DNA from: Candidatus Nitrosopelagicus sp.
GTDB lineage: Archaea; Thermoproteota; Nitrososphaeria; Nitrososphaerales; Nitrosopumilaceae
Assembly (NCBI GenBank): GCA_028345095.1
Contig: JAOMCQ010000008.1
Span: 1-46,753 of the forward strand
Direction of reading: 5' to 3'
DNA length: 46,753 bases
How positions within the stretch are numbered: the first letter of the stretch is position 1; each line of letters starts with the position of its first letter. Both the position numbers and the translations under genes were made by a program. Positions 1 through 8,992 of this stretch are shown here, one piece after another. The notes below the pieces were generated by a model. That model made no database searches. It had not been told where the DNA came from and saw nothing but the letters and a program-made list of their open reading frames with translations.

Positions 1-576
1 TTCACGTTTTTTTGCAGATTCAAATTTCTTTGATGCATGATCCAGTTTTTCCTGTGCTGTTTTTGCTAATTTTGTAAGTTCAGGTTTTGATTGAATATTT
101 TTCTTAATAGTTTTTGTAACAGAATTCTTTTTTTTCTCAATTTCAGAAACTGCTTGAGAAAACTTTTTTTCCATAGAGGTTCTTTGTTTTATTTCATTTT
201 TGATTTCATCAATTGAAGAAAGTATTGAATTTAGCCTATATTCTAAACCTTGTTTTTCTTCAGAAGTATCAGCAAAATCTATTTCACTTTCAATTTGGTC
301 TTTATTTTGAATTTCAATATTCAATTTTTCCTGAGCAGCTGATTTGAGTCTTTGAACACTTTCCATTTGAGCAATTTTTTGACTCAATATTTGATTAATA
401 TCATCAGCATTTTGTTTGAATGTTTCAATTCTTTTTTGAGTTGATTTTAGAGATGAGGAATATTTTCTAGACATGGATTTGACTTTTTTATATTCATTTT
501 CTCCTTTACGTCTAATCTTACTAATTTCAGATTTTTGTGTAGTTAATTGTTTTAATTTATTTTTTAATCCAACCAT
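1..576 (-). CDS. Coiled-coil protein of unknown function, 3' end cut off by the window
   Basis: An open frame runs from an ATG at 576 to the left edge without a stop (192 codons visible). The protein starts MVGLKNKLKQLT and is almost entirely Lys, Glu, Gln, Ser and Ile/Leu in heptad-like spacing, with no Cys or Trp and no signal peptide or membrane segment. It therefore reads as a long, highly charged, cytoplasmic coiled coil. I do not recognise a family; an SMC-like or cytoskeletal-type filament protein is possible but unproven. It is divergent from the small gene at 697, with 120 bases between them. Its C-terminus lies outside the window. Confidence 0.75.
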   Translation of the reverse strand, partial: MVGLKNKLKQLTTQKSEISKIRRKGENEYKKVKSMSRKYSSSLKSTQKRIETFKQNADDINQILSQKIAQMESVQRLKSAAQEKLNIEIQNKDQIESEIDFADTSEEKQGLEYRLNSILSSIDEIKNEIKQRTSMEKKFSQAVSEIEKKKNSVTKTIKKNIQSKPELTKLAKTAQEKLDHASKKFESAKKRE

Positions 577-696
577 AATATAATCGAGAATTATTATTGC
601 TTAAGTTATTCAGAATGTGAGGTTTTGACTTATCCGTAAAGAAAATTGACATGATTTGCATCAAAAAATTTTTTTAGGTATAAAAGATCGTAAAAT

Positions 697-1017
697 ATGG
701 AATTTCATCCTTCAAAGATCCCTATTTCTAAAACATTTGATGTAAAAGATGAAAAACAAGCGACTGAGGCTGCACATGAAATGGTTATGATCGGGTTTGA
801 TAAAGAAGATAAAGGATACAAAGTTTTGATGTTAAAAGAAAATGAAAAAATTGCGAAACGGATCGGATATACAGTAACTACAACTGTGACTTACGCATTA
901 AGGAAAACAAATCAAGAAAGAGATGTACGTTATTGGACATATCATGAAGACGATGAACATTATGCCATAGTTTTTGTTAGTTCTAAAGTTTTAGAGAAAC
1001 TAGATTTTTCGTGGTAA
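697..1017 (+). CDS. Small conserved-looking hypothetical protein (106 aa)
   Basis: The gene starts at an ATG preceded by AT-rich promoter-like DNA, including TATAAAA at 678-684. The product is soluble and mixed alpha/beta, with Lys/Glu-rich segments, a strand-like VTTTVTYALRK stretch and an aromatic acidic patch WTYHEDDEHY before a hydrophobic strand (AIVFVSS). There are no Cys residues, no signal peptide and no family I recognise. Its last 18 bases overlap the 3' end of the convergent PAP2 gene. Codon use resembles the neighbouring genes, so it is probably a real small gene. Confidence 0.65.
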   Translation: MEFHPSKIPISKTFDVKDEKQATEAAHEMVMIGFDKEDKGYKVLMLKENEKIAKRIGYTVTTTVTYALRKTNQERDVRYWTYHEDDEHYAIVFVSSKVLEKLDFSW

Positions 1018-1671
1018 AAATATTTCATCTAGTTTTAGTCTTTTTGAAACATATCCTGCTAGGAATATACCTAAAATGGTTCCACCAATTACATCTAATG
1101 GATAATGTTGTAGAACATAGATTCTACTAAATGACATCAGTATAGGATAGAGCCAAATTAGATGAGCACCTCTAGGAAATTTCTCTGATAGTACATACAC
1201 CATTACAAATGCAAATATTGCAGAACGTGCAGCATGTCCAGAAGGAAATCCAGCTGTCCAACTTCGCCCTTCACAAAAAAGTGAAAAGCTGTCGGGTTCT
1301 ACTTCAACTGGAAGTTCACTTCCAAGCCAATCTAAAAATGGTCTATCTCTGTCAACTCCACATTTTACATATCCAGTAAGAATTGTTGAGATCACAAGTA
1401 AGATTAGTAAAATCATTCCAATTCTTCGCGTTTTTCTGATAACTAAGAGTATTATGCTAAATGGAAGCAATACAAAGACATTACCTGATTCAGTTAGAAG
1501 CCACACACCATAATCAATGAATGGGTTTCCAGCAGATTTTTGAATATTAGTCATGAATTCTTTTTCAGATTCCAAAGTTGATTGTGAAATTGCAATAAAT
1601 GTCAAAATAAGAAATACAGTCAAAAGTATGAAGAATGGTCGTGATCTAATACCAAATAGAATATTTTGCAA
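1000..1671 (-). CDS. PAP2-family membrane phosphatase
   Basis: This 223-residue integral membrane protein belongs to the PAP2 superfamily (lipid phosphate phosphatase / undecaprenyl-pyrophosphatase-like). The three signature blocks are visible: KCGVDRDRP (KxxxxxxRP), PSGHAARSA (PSGH) and SRIYVLQHYPLDVIGG (SRxxxxxHxxxD). Hydrophobic segments lie near residues 12-30, 55-80, 82-102, 150-165 and 190-210, with the active site expected on the outer face. It probably dephosphorylates a lipid or polyprenyl carrier, but the substrate cannot be told. The start is a TTG just before a first membrane helix that the family needs. It converges on and overlaps the small gene at 697 by 18 bp. Confidence 0.85.
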   Translation of the reverse strand: MQNILFGIRSRPFFILLTVFLILTFIAISQSTLESEKEFMTNIQKSAGNPFIDYGVWLLTESGNVFVLLPFSIILLVIRKTRRIGMILLILLVISTILTGYVKCGVDRDRPFLDWLGSELPVEVEPDSFSLFCEGRSWTAGFPSGHAARSAIFAFVMVYVLSEKFPRGAHLIWLYPILMSFSRIYVLQHYPLDVIGGTILGIFLAGYVSKRLKLDEIFLPRKI

Positions 1672-1742
1672 TTATTTCTCATTTATTCAATAACTGACGA
1701 TAATATGTCATTTACCATCATTAGCAACATGATCGGATAAAC

Positions 1743-1752
1743 GAATTTTAAC
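1743..1752 (+). promoter_or_regulatory. TATA-like promoter of the phosphoglycerate kinase gene
   Basis: The AT-rich element GAATTTTAAC is centred about 26 nt before the GTG at 1773. This is the spacing expected for an archaeal promoter producing a leaderless transcript, and it supports the GTG start over two overlapping out-of-frame GTGs. Confidence 0.5.
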
Positions 1753-1772
1753 CGGAGAAATAAATTCTGTGT

Positions 1773-2981
1773 GTGGGCATACTAACATTAGATGATTTTG
1801 ATGTTAAAGGCAAAACCGTGTTACTTCGTGTAGACATGAATTGCCCTATTCATCCAGATACTTGTGAAATTTTAGGAACAAAAAGAATCGAAGAGGTAGT
1901 TGAAACAATAAATGCATTAGATGGAGCAAAAATTGTGGTCATATCGCACCAAGGAAGGGTGGGTAGAGATGATTTTGTAGGAATGGAAGAACATGCAAAA
2001 CAATTAGAAAAATTTTCAAACAAAAAAGTAAGATATGTTGCAGATGTTATAGGTTCATTAGCTCAAAAAGAAATTAAAGAAATGACTAGTAATGAAATAA
2101 TCTTACTTGATAATCTTCGATTATGTGCTGAAGAAAATTATGAGTTTTCATTAGAAGAAAGTGCAAGAACAATCATGGTTCAAAGATTAAAAGATTTATT
2201 TGATTTATTTATTTTAGATTCATTCCCAAGTGCACATAGAACCCATCCATCACTTGTAGGATTTGCTCAAGTATTACCAACATGTGCAGGACGTTTATTA
2301 GAAAAAGAAGTCAAACAATTAGATAATATACTGACTGTTGCAAAATCCCCATTCACAGTTGTACTGGGAGGATCGAAAGTTGATGATAGATTAAAGGCAA
2401 TAAAATTATTAATAAAAAAAGAACGTGCAGATCATGTTTTACTAACTGGAGTCATTGCAAATGTTTTCTTACGAGCACAAGGCAGAATAAAATTTCCATT
2501 AAATATTAAAGATGAAGATGAAATGGTTGCAAAAGCTCATTCTTTAATTGGTGAACATCCAGATGTATTTTCAACACCAGTAGATATCGCAGTTAACAAA
2601 GATGAAAAACGAATTGAAATTGATGTGAGAGATTTGTCAAAAGATGATGAGATATTTGATATTGGTACAAAGACTTTAGAGCATTATTCAAAAATAATTT
2701 CTAGTGCAGGAACTGTATTTATGAGTGGGCCAGCAGGACTTTTTGAGAAAAAAAATTTCCAGTTTGGAACAAAATCTATGCTTGAATCAATATCAAATTC
2801 CATGGCAACTTCAATAATTAGTGGAGGACATCTAACATCGGCTCTCAGAGAATTTAATTTGACTGAAAAAGTGAATCATGTCAGTACTGCAGGAGGTGCA
2901 TTAGTGAGATATCTTACAGGACAGAAATTGCCTATGATAAAATGCTTAGAAGATGCTGCAGAAAGACACACTAAAGACTAG
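1773..2981 (+). CDS. pgk: Phosphoglycerate kinase
   Basis: This gene encodes a 402-residue phosphoglycerate kinase, interconverting 1,3-bisphosphoglycerate and 3-phosphoglycerate in the cytoplasm, probably gluconeogenic in an autotroph. Family landmarks are LLRVDMNCP near the N-terminus (substrate loop), SHQGRVG, FPSAHRTHPSLVGF, the nucleotide-side GGSKVDDRLKAI near residue 205, MSGPAGLFE, SGGHLTSAL, and a C-terminal STAGGALVRYLTGQKLP. Length is normal for an archaeal PGK. The start is a GTG, supported by the TATA-to-start spacing. The C-terminal glycine loop reads TAGGA rather than the more usual TGGGA. The last 11 bases overlap the convergent zinc-ribbon gene. Its product can feed SerA, encoded at about 15.4 kb. 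Confidence 0.95.
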   Translation: MGILTLDDFDVKGKTVLLRVDMNCPIHPDTCEILGTKRIEEVVETINALDGAKIVVISHQGRVGRDDFVGMEEHAKQLEKFSNKKVRYVADVIGSLAQKEIKEMTSNEIILLDNLRLCAEENYEFSLEESARTIMVQRLKDLFDLFILDSFPSAHRTHPSLVGFAQVLPTCAGRLLEKEVKQLDNILTVAKSPFTVVLGGSKVDDRLKAIKLLIKKERADHVLLTGVIANVFLRAQGRIKFPLNIKDEDEMVAKAHSLIGEHPDVFSTPVDIAVNKDEKRIEIDVRDLSKDDEIFDIGTKTLEHYSKIISSAGTVFMSGPAGLFEKKNFQFGTKSMLESISNSMATSIISGGHLTSALREFNLTEKVNHVSTAGGALVRYLTGQKLPMIKCLEDAAERHTKD

Positions 2982-3303
2982 CGCCACAATCTGAATTTGG
3001 ACAAATTCGAGATTCTTCCTTACCAAGATAGATATCAGAGTTGCAAGAAGTACAATTAATTTTTTCAACATCATCGAATATCTTAAACCATTGAGTTGTA
3101 AAGTTCTGTGCAATACAACGAACTAATCCATCATCTTCAATTTTTTTAAAATCACTTTCAAGATCATCTATGGTTTGTGATTGATCAAAGTTATCATTTT
3201 TTTTCAATAATTCATAGATTTCATCATTATTGAAGCGCAAATCTATCTCATTGAAATTTTCAAAAATTATTTTTCTAATTTGAAGTATGTTAGAATTTGT
3301 CAT
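2971..3303 (-). CDS. Small protein with C-terminal zinc ribbon
   Basis: This 110-residue protein has an acidic helical N-terminal part (about residues 1-80, winged-helix-like in length and pattern) and a C-terminal CxxC...CxxxxC zinc-ribbon, with cysteines in CTSCNSD and CPNSDC. The ATG follows the sufU stop directly (TAG then ATG, no gap), so it is translationally coupled as the last gene of the Suf operon. The function is unknown. A nucleic-acid-binding or Fe-S-related regulatory role would fit the domain and position but is inference. It overlaps the convergent pgk 3' end by 11 bp. Confidence 0.75.
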   Translation of the reverse strand: MTNSNILQIRKIIFENFNEIDLRFNNDEIYELLKKNDNFDQSQTIDDLESDFKKIEDDGLVRCIAQNFTTQWFKIFDDVEKINCTSCNSDIYLGKEESRICPNSDCGASL

Positions 3304-3753
3304 CTAGTATAGATTAGCAGCCTCTTCATTTAAGTTTCCTGCAGATTCAGAATCTTTCATCTTATCAACAAAATAGGAATAGATTCCAAATTTCAGGCTC
3401 TTAAGAGACAATAATGCACATTTAATTCGAACAGGACTTGTTTTAACTAGATGTTCAAGACCTAATTCAGATAATAATTCATCTTTATCAAATTTCTTAA
3501 CATCATCAAGAGTTTTTCCTTTAATCATTTCAGTGAGTACTGAACAGCACGCCATACAAATTGCGCATCCATGTCCATCAAATTTTACTTCACTAATCTT
3601 GTTGTCATCAATGTTAAGATATAGATCTATAGTATCACCACACAATGGATTTGCGTCATGTTGGTGGATATGTGCATTATCTATTTTTCCAAAGTTAGAC
3701 GGATTACGAGAATATTCAATAATCATTTCAGTATATATTGGATCTCCACTCAT
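3304..3753 (-). CDS. sufU: SufU/IscU-type Fe-S scaffold or sulfur-transfer protein
   Basis: The 149-residue product is an IscU/SufU-fold protein. The ligand residues are in the expected places: Cys38 and Asp40 in PLCGD, Cys63 in GHGCAI and Cys112 in RIKCALL. Extra cysteines lie in ICMACC (66, 69, 70). Family members accept persulfide sulfur from the cysteine desulfurase and either build a cluster or pass sulfur to SufBCD. The ATG overlaps the end of sufS by 4 nt (ATGA), so the two are coupled, as expected for a desulfurase-acceptor pair. Whether it acts as a zinc-dependent sulfurtransferase or a true scaffold cannot be decided from sequence. Confidence 0.9.
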   Translation of the reverse strand: MSGDPIYTEMIIEYSRNPSNFGKIDNAHIHQHDANPLCGDTIDLYLNIDDNKISEVKFDGHGCAICMACCSVLTEMIKGKTLDDVKKFDKDELLSELGLEHLVKTSPVRIKCALLSLKSLKFGIYSYFVDKMKDSESAGNLNEEAANLY

Positions 3754-4994
3754 AGTTTGAACACCTTTGCTACATTTTGTAATGCTGCGATTAATACATC
3801 AATCTCTTCTTTAGTATTGTATATGTAAAAACTTGCACGGTTTGTGGCTGAAACATTTAGTTTTTCCATTAATACTTGTGCACAATGATGACCAGATCGA
3901 ATGGCAACACCGTCTTTATCAATTATAGTTCCAACATCATGAGGATGTACATCATTAAAATTAAATGAAATAACACCTCCACGTTTTTCAGGTTCTTTTG
4001 TGCCATACAATGTAAGACCTGGAATCTTTTTCATTTCTTCAAGAGCATATTTTGTTAATTCTAATTCATGATTTCTAATATTGTCCATTCCAATTTTTTC
4101 AAGATATTCTATTGCTTTAGCAAAGCCAATTACATCAGCAATATTTGGAGTTCCAGCCTCAAATTTGTATGGTAAATCATTCCAAGTTGTTTCATATTTG
4201 TGAACTTCACGAATCATATCACCGCCCCCAAGAAATGGACTCATTTTTTCAAGAATTTCTTTTTTAGCCCATAAAACACCAACGCCTGTTGGACCTAGCA
4301 TTTTATGACCAGAAAATACAAAGAAATCACAACCAATTTCATTTAGATTAACTTTCATATGCGGAACAGATTGTGCAGCATCAATCAAAACTTTCACTCC
4401 AGCATTTTTACATTTTGAAACAATTTTTTCAACAGGTGAAATTGTTCCCAAAACATTTGACATATGACTAAATGTTACAAGTTTTACTTTTCCTGTTGAA
4501 AGATAATCATCCAATTGATCAAGCATTAGTTCACCGTTATCATCAATGTCAATGTATTTGAGTTGTGCCTTTTTTTCTTGAGTAAGTAATTGCCAAGGTA
4601 CAATGTTAGAGTGATGTTCATATTCAGTAGTAACAATGATGTCACCTTCTTTTACATTATCACGGCCCCAAGCATATGCAACTAAATTGATACCCTCAGT
4701 TGTACCCCTAACAAATATAATTTCTCTAGAATCTTCAATGTTTAGAAATTTTGCTACTATGTCTCTAGTATTTTCAAAGGCTTCAGTAGATTCTTCAGCC
4801 AAAGCATGTACAGCACGATGAATATTTGAATTGTAGTTCTGATAATAATCAGAAATTGCATCTATAACCTGGTTAGGCTTTTGAGTAGTTGCGGCATTAT
4901 CAAAATACACTAATTTCTTATCATCTCTGACACGTCTGTTTAAGACTGGGAAATCTTTTCTTAGATCTTCGAAAGCATCAGCAGTTGATTGCAT
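3750..4994 (-). CDS. sufS: Cysteine desulfurase SufS
   Basis: This is a 414-residue class V, PLP-dependent, group II cysteine desulfurase. It takes sulfur from cysteine as an enzyme persulfide for Fe-S assembly. The PLP lysine is Lys231 in FSGHKMLGPTG; the catalytic cysteine is Cys371 in RSGHHCAQ, as in SufS/CsdA rather than IscS. YFDNAATTQKP near residue 30 and TTEYEHHSN near 122 are also typical. It lies 2 nt after the Rieske gene and is coupled to sufU by a 4-nt overlap. The usual partner SufE is not present here; SufU takes that place. Confidence 0.95.
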   Translation of the reverse strand: MQSTADAFEDLRKDFPVLNRRVRDDKKLVYFDNAATTQKPNQVIDAISDYYQNYNSNIHRAVHALAEESTEAFENTRDIVAKFLNIEDSREIIFVRGTTEGINLVAYAWGRDNVKEGDIIVTTEYEHHSNIVPWQLLTQEKKAQLKYIDIDDNGELMLDQLDDYLSTGKVKLVTFSHMSNVLGTISPVEKIVSKCKNAGVKVLIDAAQSVPHMKVNLNEIGCDFFVFSGHKMLGPTGVGVLWAKKEILEKMSPFLGGGDMIREVHKYETTWNDLPYKFEAGTPNIADVIGFAKAIEYLEKIGMDNIRNHELELTKYALEEMKKIPGLTLYGTKEPEKRGGVISFNFNDVHPHDVGTIIDKDGVAIRSGHHCAQVLMEKLNVSATNRASFYIYNTKEEIDVLIAALQNVAKVFKL

Positions 4995-4996
4995 AA

Positions 4997-5305
4997 TTAT
5001 ACCTCAATCAAGATATTATTATCTTGTATTTTTGTTCTGTAAGTTTGTAATGGGTCTTCAGCAGGTGGGTTTTGGGGTACACCATTTTCAATTTTGAATA
5101 CGGAAAGATGTAAAGGACATGTGAGACCAGTTTCAGTTAATATTCCATTAGCTAAATCTGCTTCTGCGTGTGTGCATATTCTGTCAGTAGCAAAGATTTT
5201 TCCATTCATGTTTGTTAATAGTAATTTCTTTTCATTATGATCAAAACTAAACATTTCACCTTGACCTAAACTGTCAGTACTACACGCGGTTATCCAATCA
5301 GCCAT
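4997..5305 (-). CDS. Rieske-type [2Fe-2S] ferredoxin inside the suf operon
   Basis: This 102-residue soluble Rieske protein is of the NirD/BphF ferredoxin type. The two ligand boxes are CTHAEADL (Cys44, His46) and CPLHLSVF (Cys63, His66). There is no signal peptide or membrane anchor, so it is cytoplasmic. A Shine-Dalgarno-like GGTGA, which also holds the sufD stop, sits about 6 nt before its ATG, so it is probably translated with sufD. Its place between sufD and sufS suggests an electron-transfer job in cluster assembly or repair, but that is inference. A general ferredoxin is the alternative. Confidence 0.85.
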   Translation of the reverse strand: MADWITACSTDSLGQGEMFSFDHNEKKLLLTNMNGKIFATDRICTHAEADLANGILTETGLTCPLHLSVFKIENGVPQNPPAEDPLQTYRTKIQDNNILIEV

Positions 5306-5311
5306 TTGATT

Positions 5312-6709
5312 TCACCGATATTTGTAATGTTGTTCAATTTCAGCATTTTCATTATAACGAGTTTCTTCAACCTCAACTAATGCTTTCAATTGTTCATCGT
5401 TGTTAATTGATAATTCTTTTCCTTCCCACTTTGATTCAATAAGATATGCAATCCAAGCACGTACTTGATAAGACATTGAACGTGACATGGGTTCCAAAAA
5501 TCCTTCTACAATAATTCTTTCAGCCTCAGGTTTGCTTAAACAACGTGTTCCCAGATAGAATAATTGTTCTTCATCCATTTGTGCAACAGATGCAGAATGT
5601 GTTGCTTTTACATCGTTTGTGAGAATCTCTAATCCAGGAATTGCATCGGATTTTGCATCTTTGTCTAACAAAATGGAACGACCAGAAAGGAATGAATTTG
5701 AATGTGCCGCGTTTTCATTGATTTTGATCATTCCTTTAAACAATGATTTTGATTTATTTTTTAAGATTGATTTTTCTACAACCTTTCCTTCAGTAGATTT
5801 TTCATTGTGATTTACAATTGTATTTAGATCAAAAGATTGTTCATTATTTCCAAATACAACTTCAGAATCAGTTGCAACAGCACCAGTTCCATTAAGGTGA
5901 TAATCAATTCTATATCTAGACAACATTGCCCCAAAGAGTCCAAGATACCAATTAATTTTTGAATCTTGTGCAAGGTGCGAGCTTCGTGTGGAAAAATTGA
6001 TTGACGATTGATCCATCATTTGAAGTGACGTTACATCAAGACTACTATTTGCGCCAACTGATGTATTCATTAATTCTAGGTATGCTTGTTGTTGTCCGTT
6101 TTGAGGAGAGTATAATTCTTGAACAAGGTTTGCTTTAGCATTATCTTCAACGATTATGATATTTCTAGATATTGTAGACAAACCATCATCAGATAGACAA
6201 GAAAATAGATGAATTGGTTCATCAATAATTTGGTTTTTTGGTATGTAAACAAATAATCCAGAATTAAATGCTGCATTGTTTAATGCAGTGTATTTATCCT
6301 CATTAGAGTTTGAAGATTTGATTGTTTTTTCTATTAATTCCTGATGTTGTTTTAATGCATCATCTATAGATGAAACAATAACACCTTTGGATTTTAATTC
6401 ATCAGATAAGTTAGTAGAGATGATATTTGTTCCTACCTGTATCAATCCATTTTCTTTTTTTACTTCTTCGACACGTTTTGAGAGAAAGTCAGGTAAATTA
6501 GAATTGGAGATTGTAGATAATGATACCTTGTCAGGATCCATACGTTTTGCATCGGTGTATTTACCATAAAGTGGTGACACCTCAGCAGGTAATTCATTAT
6601 AGATATTCAATGAATTTTTTCTGTATTCTTTTAGCCATTCAGGTTCATTTTTTGATGAAGAAATTTCTTCAACTAAAGAATTTTCAATTGAGGATAGCTT
6701 TTGTTCCAT
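5312..6709 (-). CDS. sufD: Fe-S assembly protein SufD
   Basis: This 465-residue member of the SufB/SufD family is assigned as SufD from its position directly after sufB and its lower conservation. It has the right-handed beta-helix core and the C-terminal helical segment typical of the family: KATHSASVAQMDEEQLFYLGTR, shown here only as its key pieces THSASV and QLFYL. Near residue 115 comes a DALKQH segment that parallels SALKEH in the SufB of this operon. SufD and SufB form the heteromeric scaffold that is driven by the ATPase SufC. The gap to sufB is 21 bp. A sufC gene is not found in the window. Confidence 0.9.
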   Translation of the reverse strand: MEQKLSSIENSLVEEISSSKNEPEWLKEYRKNSLNIYNELPAEVSPLYGKYTDAKRMDPDKVSLSTISNSNLPDFLSKRVEEVKKENGLIQVGTNIISTNLSDELKSKGVIVSSIDDALKQHQELIEKTIKSSNSNEDKYTALNNAAFNSGLFVYIPKNQIIDEPIHLFSCLSDDGLSTISRNIIIVEDNAKANLVQELYSPQNGQQQAYLELMNTSVGANSSLDVTSLQMMDQSSINFSTRSSHLAQDSKINWYLGLFGAMLSRYRIDYHLNGTGAVATDSEVVFGNNEQSFDLNTIVNHNEKSTEGKVVEKSILKNKSKSLFKGMIKINENAAHSNSFLSGRSILLDKDAKSDAIPGLEILTNDVKATHSASVAQMDEEQLFYLGTRCLSKPEAERIIVEGFLEPMSRSMSYQVRAWIAYLIESKWEGKELSINNDEQLKALVEVEETRYNENAEIEQHYKYR

Positions 6710-6730
6710 GATTATAATGATAGATTAATT

Positions 6731-8131
6731 CTAACCGACTGAATTATCCATCTCTAATTTGATGAGTCGGTTTAATTCTACTGCATATTCCATAGGAAGT
6801 TCTTTTGTAAAAGGTTCCATGAAACCATTAACAATTAGAGTTAATGCTTCTTCTTCAGTGAAGCCTCGAGTCATCAAGTAAAAAATTTGATCATCACCAA
6901 TTTTACCAACTGTAGCTTCATGAGTTATAGTTGCATCTTCTTGATTGATTTCCATGTATGGGTAAGTATCAGTCTTTGATGTTTCATCTAATAACAATGC
7001 ATCACATCTAACAGTGGATTTTACATTAGTTGCACCTTTTGCAACATTAAGTAATCCTCTATATGTTGAACGACCAGTAGAACGACTTACAGATTTTGAA
7101 GTAACTTTAGATGTTGTATTAGGTGCTAGATGAACCATTTTTGCACCAGTATCTTGGTGTTGACCTTTTCCTGCAAAAGCAATTGAAAGAGTTTCGCCAT
7201 AGGCTTTTTGACCCATCAAATAGATTCCAGGATATTTCATTGTAATTTTACTTCCGATGTTACCATCAATCCATTCAACTGATGCACCTTCATATGCGTA
7301 AGCACGTTTAGTAACAAGATTGTATACATCATTACTCCAATTTTGAATTGTTGTGTATCTTAATTTTGCATCTTTGTGTGCAACAAGTTCCACTACAGCA
7401 GAATGTAATGATTCAGATGAATAAACTGGTGCAGTACAGCCTTCGATATAATGTACTTCAGAACCTTCATCAGCAATTATTAGTGTTCTTTCAAATTGAC
7501 CTATATTTTCTGCATTAATTCTAAAATAAGCTTGTAACGGCATGTCAACTTTAACACCAGGAGGAATGTAGATGAATGAACCACCGCTCCATACTGCACT
7601 GTTTAATGCGGCGAATTTGTTATCTTCAGGTGGAATCATTTTTCCAAAGTATTTTTTGAATATTTCTGGGTGTTCTTTTAGAGCACTGTCAGTATCTAAG
7701 AATAATACGCCCTGTTTTGCTAAATCTTCTCTCAAACTATGATAGACTACTTCAGATTCATATTGTGCACCAACTCCGGCAAGGAATTTCTTTTCTGCTT
7801 CAGGAATACCAAGTTTATCAAATGTATTTTTGACATCTTCCGGAACATCATCCCAATTTTTTTCAGTTTTTTCAGATGCTTTAGCATAGTAGTAAATATT
7901 TTGAAAATCGATATGACTAAGATCTGCACCCCAGTTTGGCATAGGTCTTTTCATGAATGCTTCATAAGATCTTAATCTAAAATCAAGCATCCACTGTGGC
8001 TCATCTTTCATTTTGCTAATTCCAATTACAGTATCTTTTGAAAGACCTTTTTTGCTCAAGTGAACATACATTTCAGTAGAGTCTTTGAAATCATACTTGG
8101 AATAATCCATATCAAAATTTTCTGTTGCCAT
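6731..8131 (-). CDS. sufB: Fe-S assembly scaffold SufB
   Basis: SufB is the conserved core of the SufBCD scaffold that assembles Fe-S clusters. The 466-residue protein has [35 protein letters not shown] and the C-terminal segment with [13 protein letters not shown] and QIFYLMTRG, all typical of SufB. I chose the ATG at 8131 rather than an in-frame TTG at 8137. The ATG lies about 25 nt from a clear TATA box (8151-8160), as expected for a leaderless message. This box also makes the suf genes a transcription unit distinct from hemD, which ends 60 bp upstream on the same strand. Confidence 0.95.
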   Translation of the reverse strand: MATENFDMDYSKYDFKDSTEMYVHLSKKGLSKDTVIGISKMKDEPQWMLDFRLRSYEAFMKRPMPNWGADLSHIDFQNIYYYAKASEKTEKNWDDVPEDVKNTFDKLGIPEAEKKFLAGVGAQYESEVVYHSLREDLAKQGVLFLDTDSALKEHPEIFKKYFGKMIPPEDNKFAALNSAVWSGGSFIYIPPGVKVDMPLQAYFRINAENIGQFERTLIIADEGSEVHYIEGCTAPVYSSESLHSAVVELVAHKDAKLRYTTIQNWSNDVYNLVTKRAYAYEGASVEWIDGNIGSKITMKYPGIYLMGQKAYGETLSIAFAGKGQHQDTGAKMVHLAPNTTSKVTSKSVSRSTGRSTYRGLLNVAKGATNVKSTVRCDALLLDETSKTDTYPYMEINQEDATITHEATVGKIGDDQIFYLMTRGFTEEEALTLIVNGFMEPFTKELPMEYAVELNRLIKLEMDNSVG

Positions 8132-8150
8132 ACACAAAATACAACGTTGT

Positions 8151-8160
8151 TATTATAAAA
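8151..8160 (-). promoter_or_regulatory. TATA box of the suf operon
   Basis: On the minus strand the element reads TTTTATAATA, centred about 25 nt before the sufB ATG at 8131. It lies in the short gap after hemD, so the suf operon can be transcribed on its own. Confidence 0.6.
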
Positions 8161-8191
8161 GTCCGAGGAAATTTAGCCCAGCCTAAATAGG

Positions 8192-8992
8192 TTAAGCTAA
8201 CGACAATTCATTAACAATTACATCAACTGACCCTGCTACAGTATGAACATCTGCAATGATATTTTGCACATCAAATTTCTTTAATTCATCTGCAGTGAAT
8301 GGACCAATTGCTATTACCTTAGTTTTTTGTAAATTTTCTAAAAGCTGAGAATGTTCAAAATCTTTAGTCATTATTTCAAAAAATGCTCTAACAGAAGATG
8401 CACTGGTAAAGATAATTCCGTCCACTGAATTTTGTGAAAAAAGAGATCTAAATTCATTCCATTGAGAAGTATCTCTAAATGCACAAACATCATAAAGATA
8501 CAGCTCGATAATTTCTAATCCAATTTTTTCAAGAAGATCTTTTAGAAATGGGGTAGATGCACCACTTCTAGGAACAATTACCTTTTTTCCAACAGCGTTT
8601 AATTTTGTAAAGACCTCACCAACACCAACAGATGAATATCTTGTTGGCATATATGAGACCTTAATATTTTCATCTTCTAATGCTTCTTTAGTTTTTGGAC
8701 CAACTGCAATTACAATAGTATTAGTAATTGCAAGTCTTAATTCCTCAAATTTTGAAACTTTTTTAGAACTTTCAATTAATAGTTTTACAGCTTTTGAACT
8801 CATAAATACAGAATAATCTGGATTGTCAGATTTAACAGATGTTAAAAAATCATCAACTATTTTTTCACCCTTACTAACAAGTTCAATAGTTGGAAGCGTG
8901 ATTGGAGTTGCATTGTATTTTGTAATTAGTTGAATAAATTCCTCAGAATCATCTTTTGAACGTGTTATGGCAATAGTTTTTTCTTGACTCAT
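8192..8992 (-). CDS. hemD: Uroporphyrinogen-III synthase
   Basis: HemD closes and inverts ring D of hydroxymethylbilane to give uroporphyrinogen III, the branch point to siroheme, heme and cobalamin. The family is weakly conserved, but the two-domain Rossmann-like pattern is visible: an N-terminal TIAITRSKDDSEEF, SVFMSSKAVKLL near residue 65, VIAVGPKTKEAL, and the late GIIFTSASSVRAFFEIM followed by VIAIGPFTADEL. Position after hemC and SUMT confirms it. I prefer the ATG at 8992, which gives a 4-nt ATGA overlap with the SUMT stop, over the in-frame ATG at 9001. The first choice gives 266 residues. Confidence 0.9.
   Translation of the reverse strand: MSQEKTIAITRSKDDSEEFIQLITKYNATPITLPTIELVSKGEKIVDDFLTSVKSDNPDYSVFMSSKAVKLLIESSKKVSKFEELRLAITNTIVIAVGPKTKEALEDENIKVSYMPTRYSSVGVGEVFTKLNAVGKKVIVPRSGASTPFLKDLLEKIGLEIIELYLYDVCAFRDTSQWNEFRSLFSQNSVDGIIFTSASSVRAFFEIMTKDFEHSQLLENLQKTKVIAIGPFTADELKKFDVQNIIADVHTVAGSVDVIVNELSLA

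Noticed and set aside
7739-7975. Small Phe/Ile-rich plus-strand frame inside sufB
   Set aside because: It is a shadow of the sufB coding strand with no promoter or start context.
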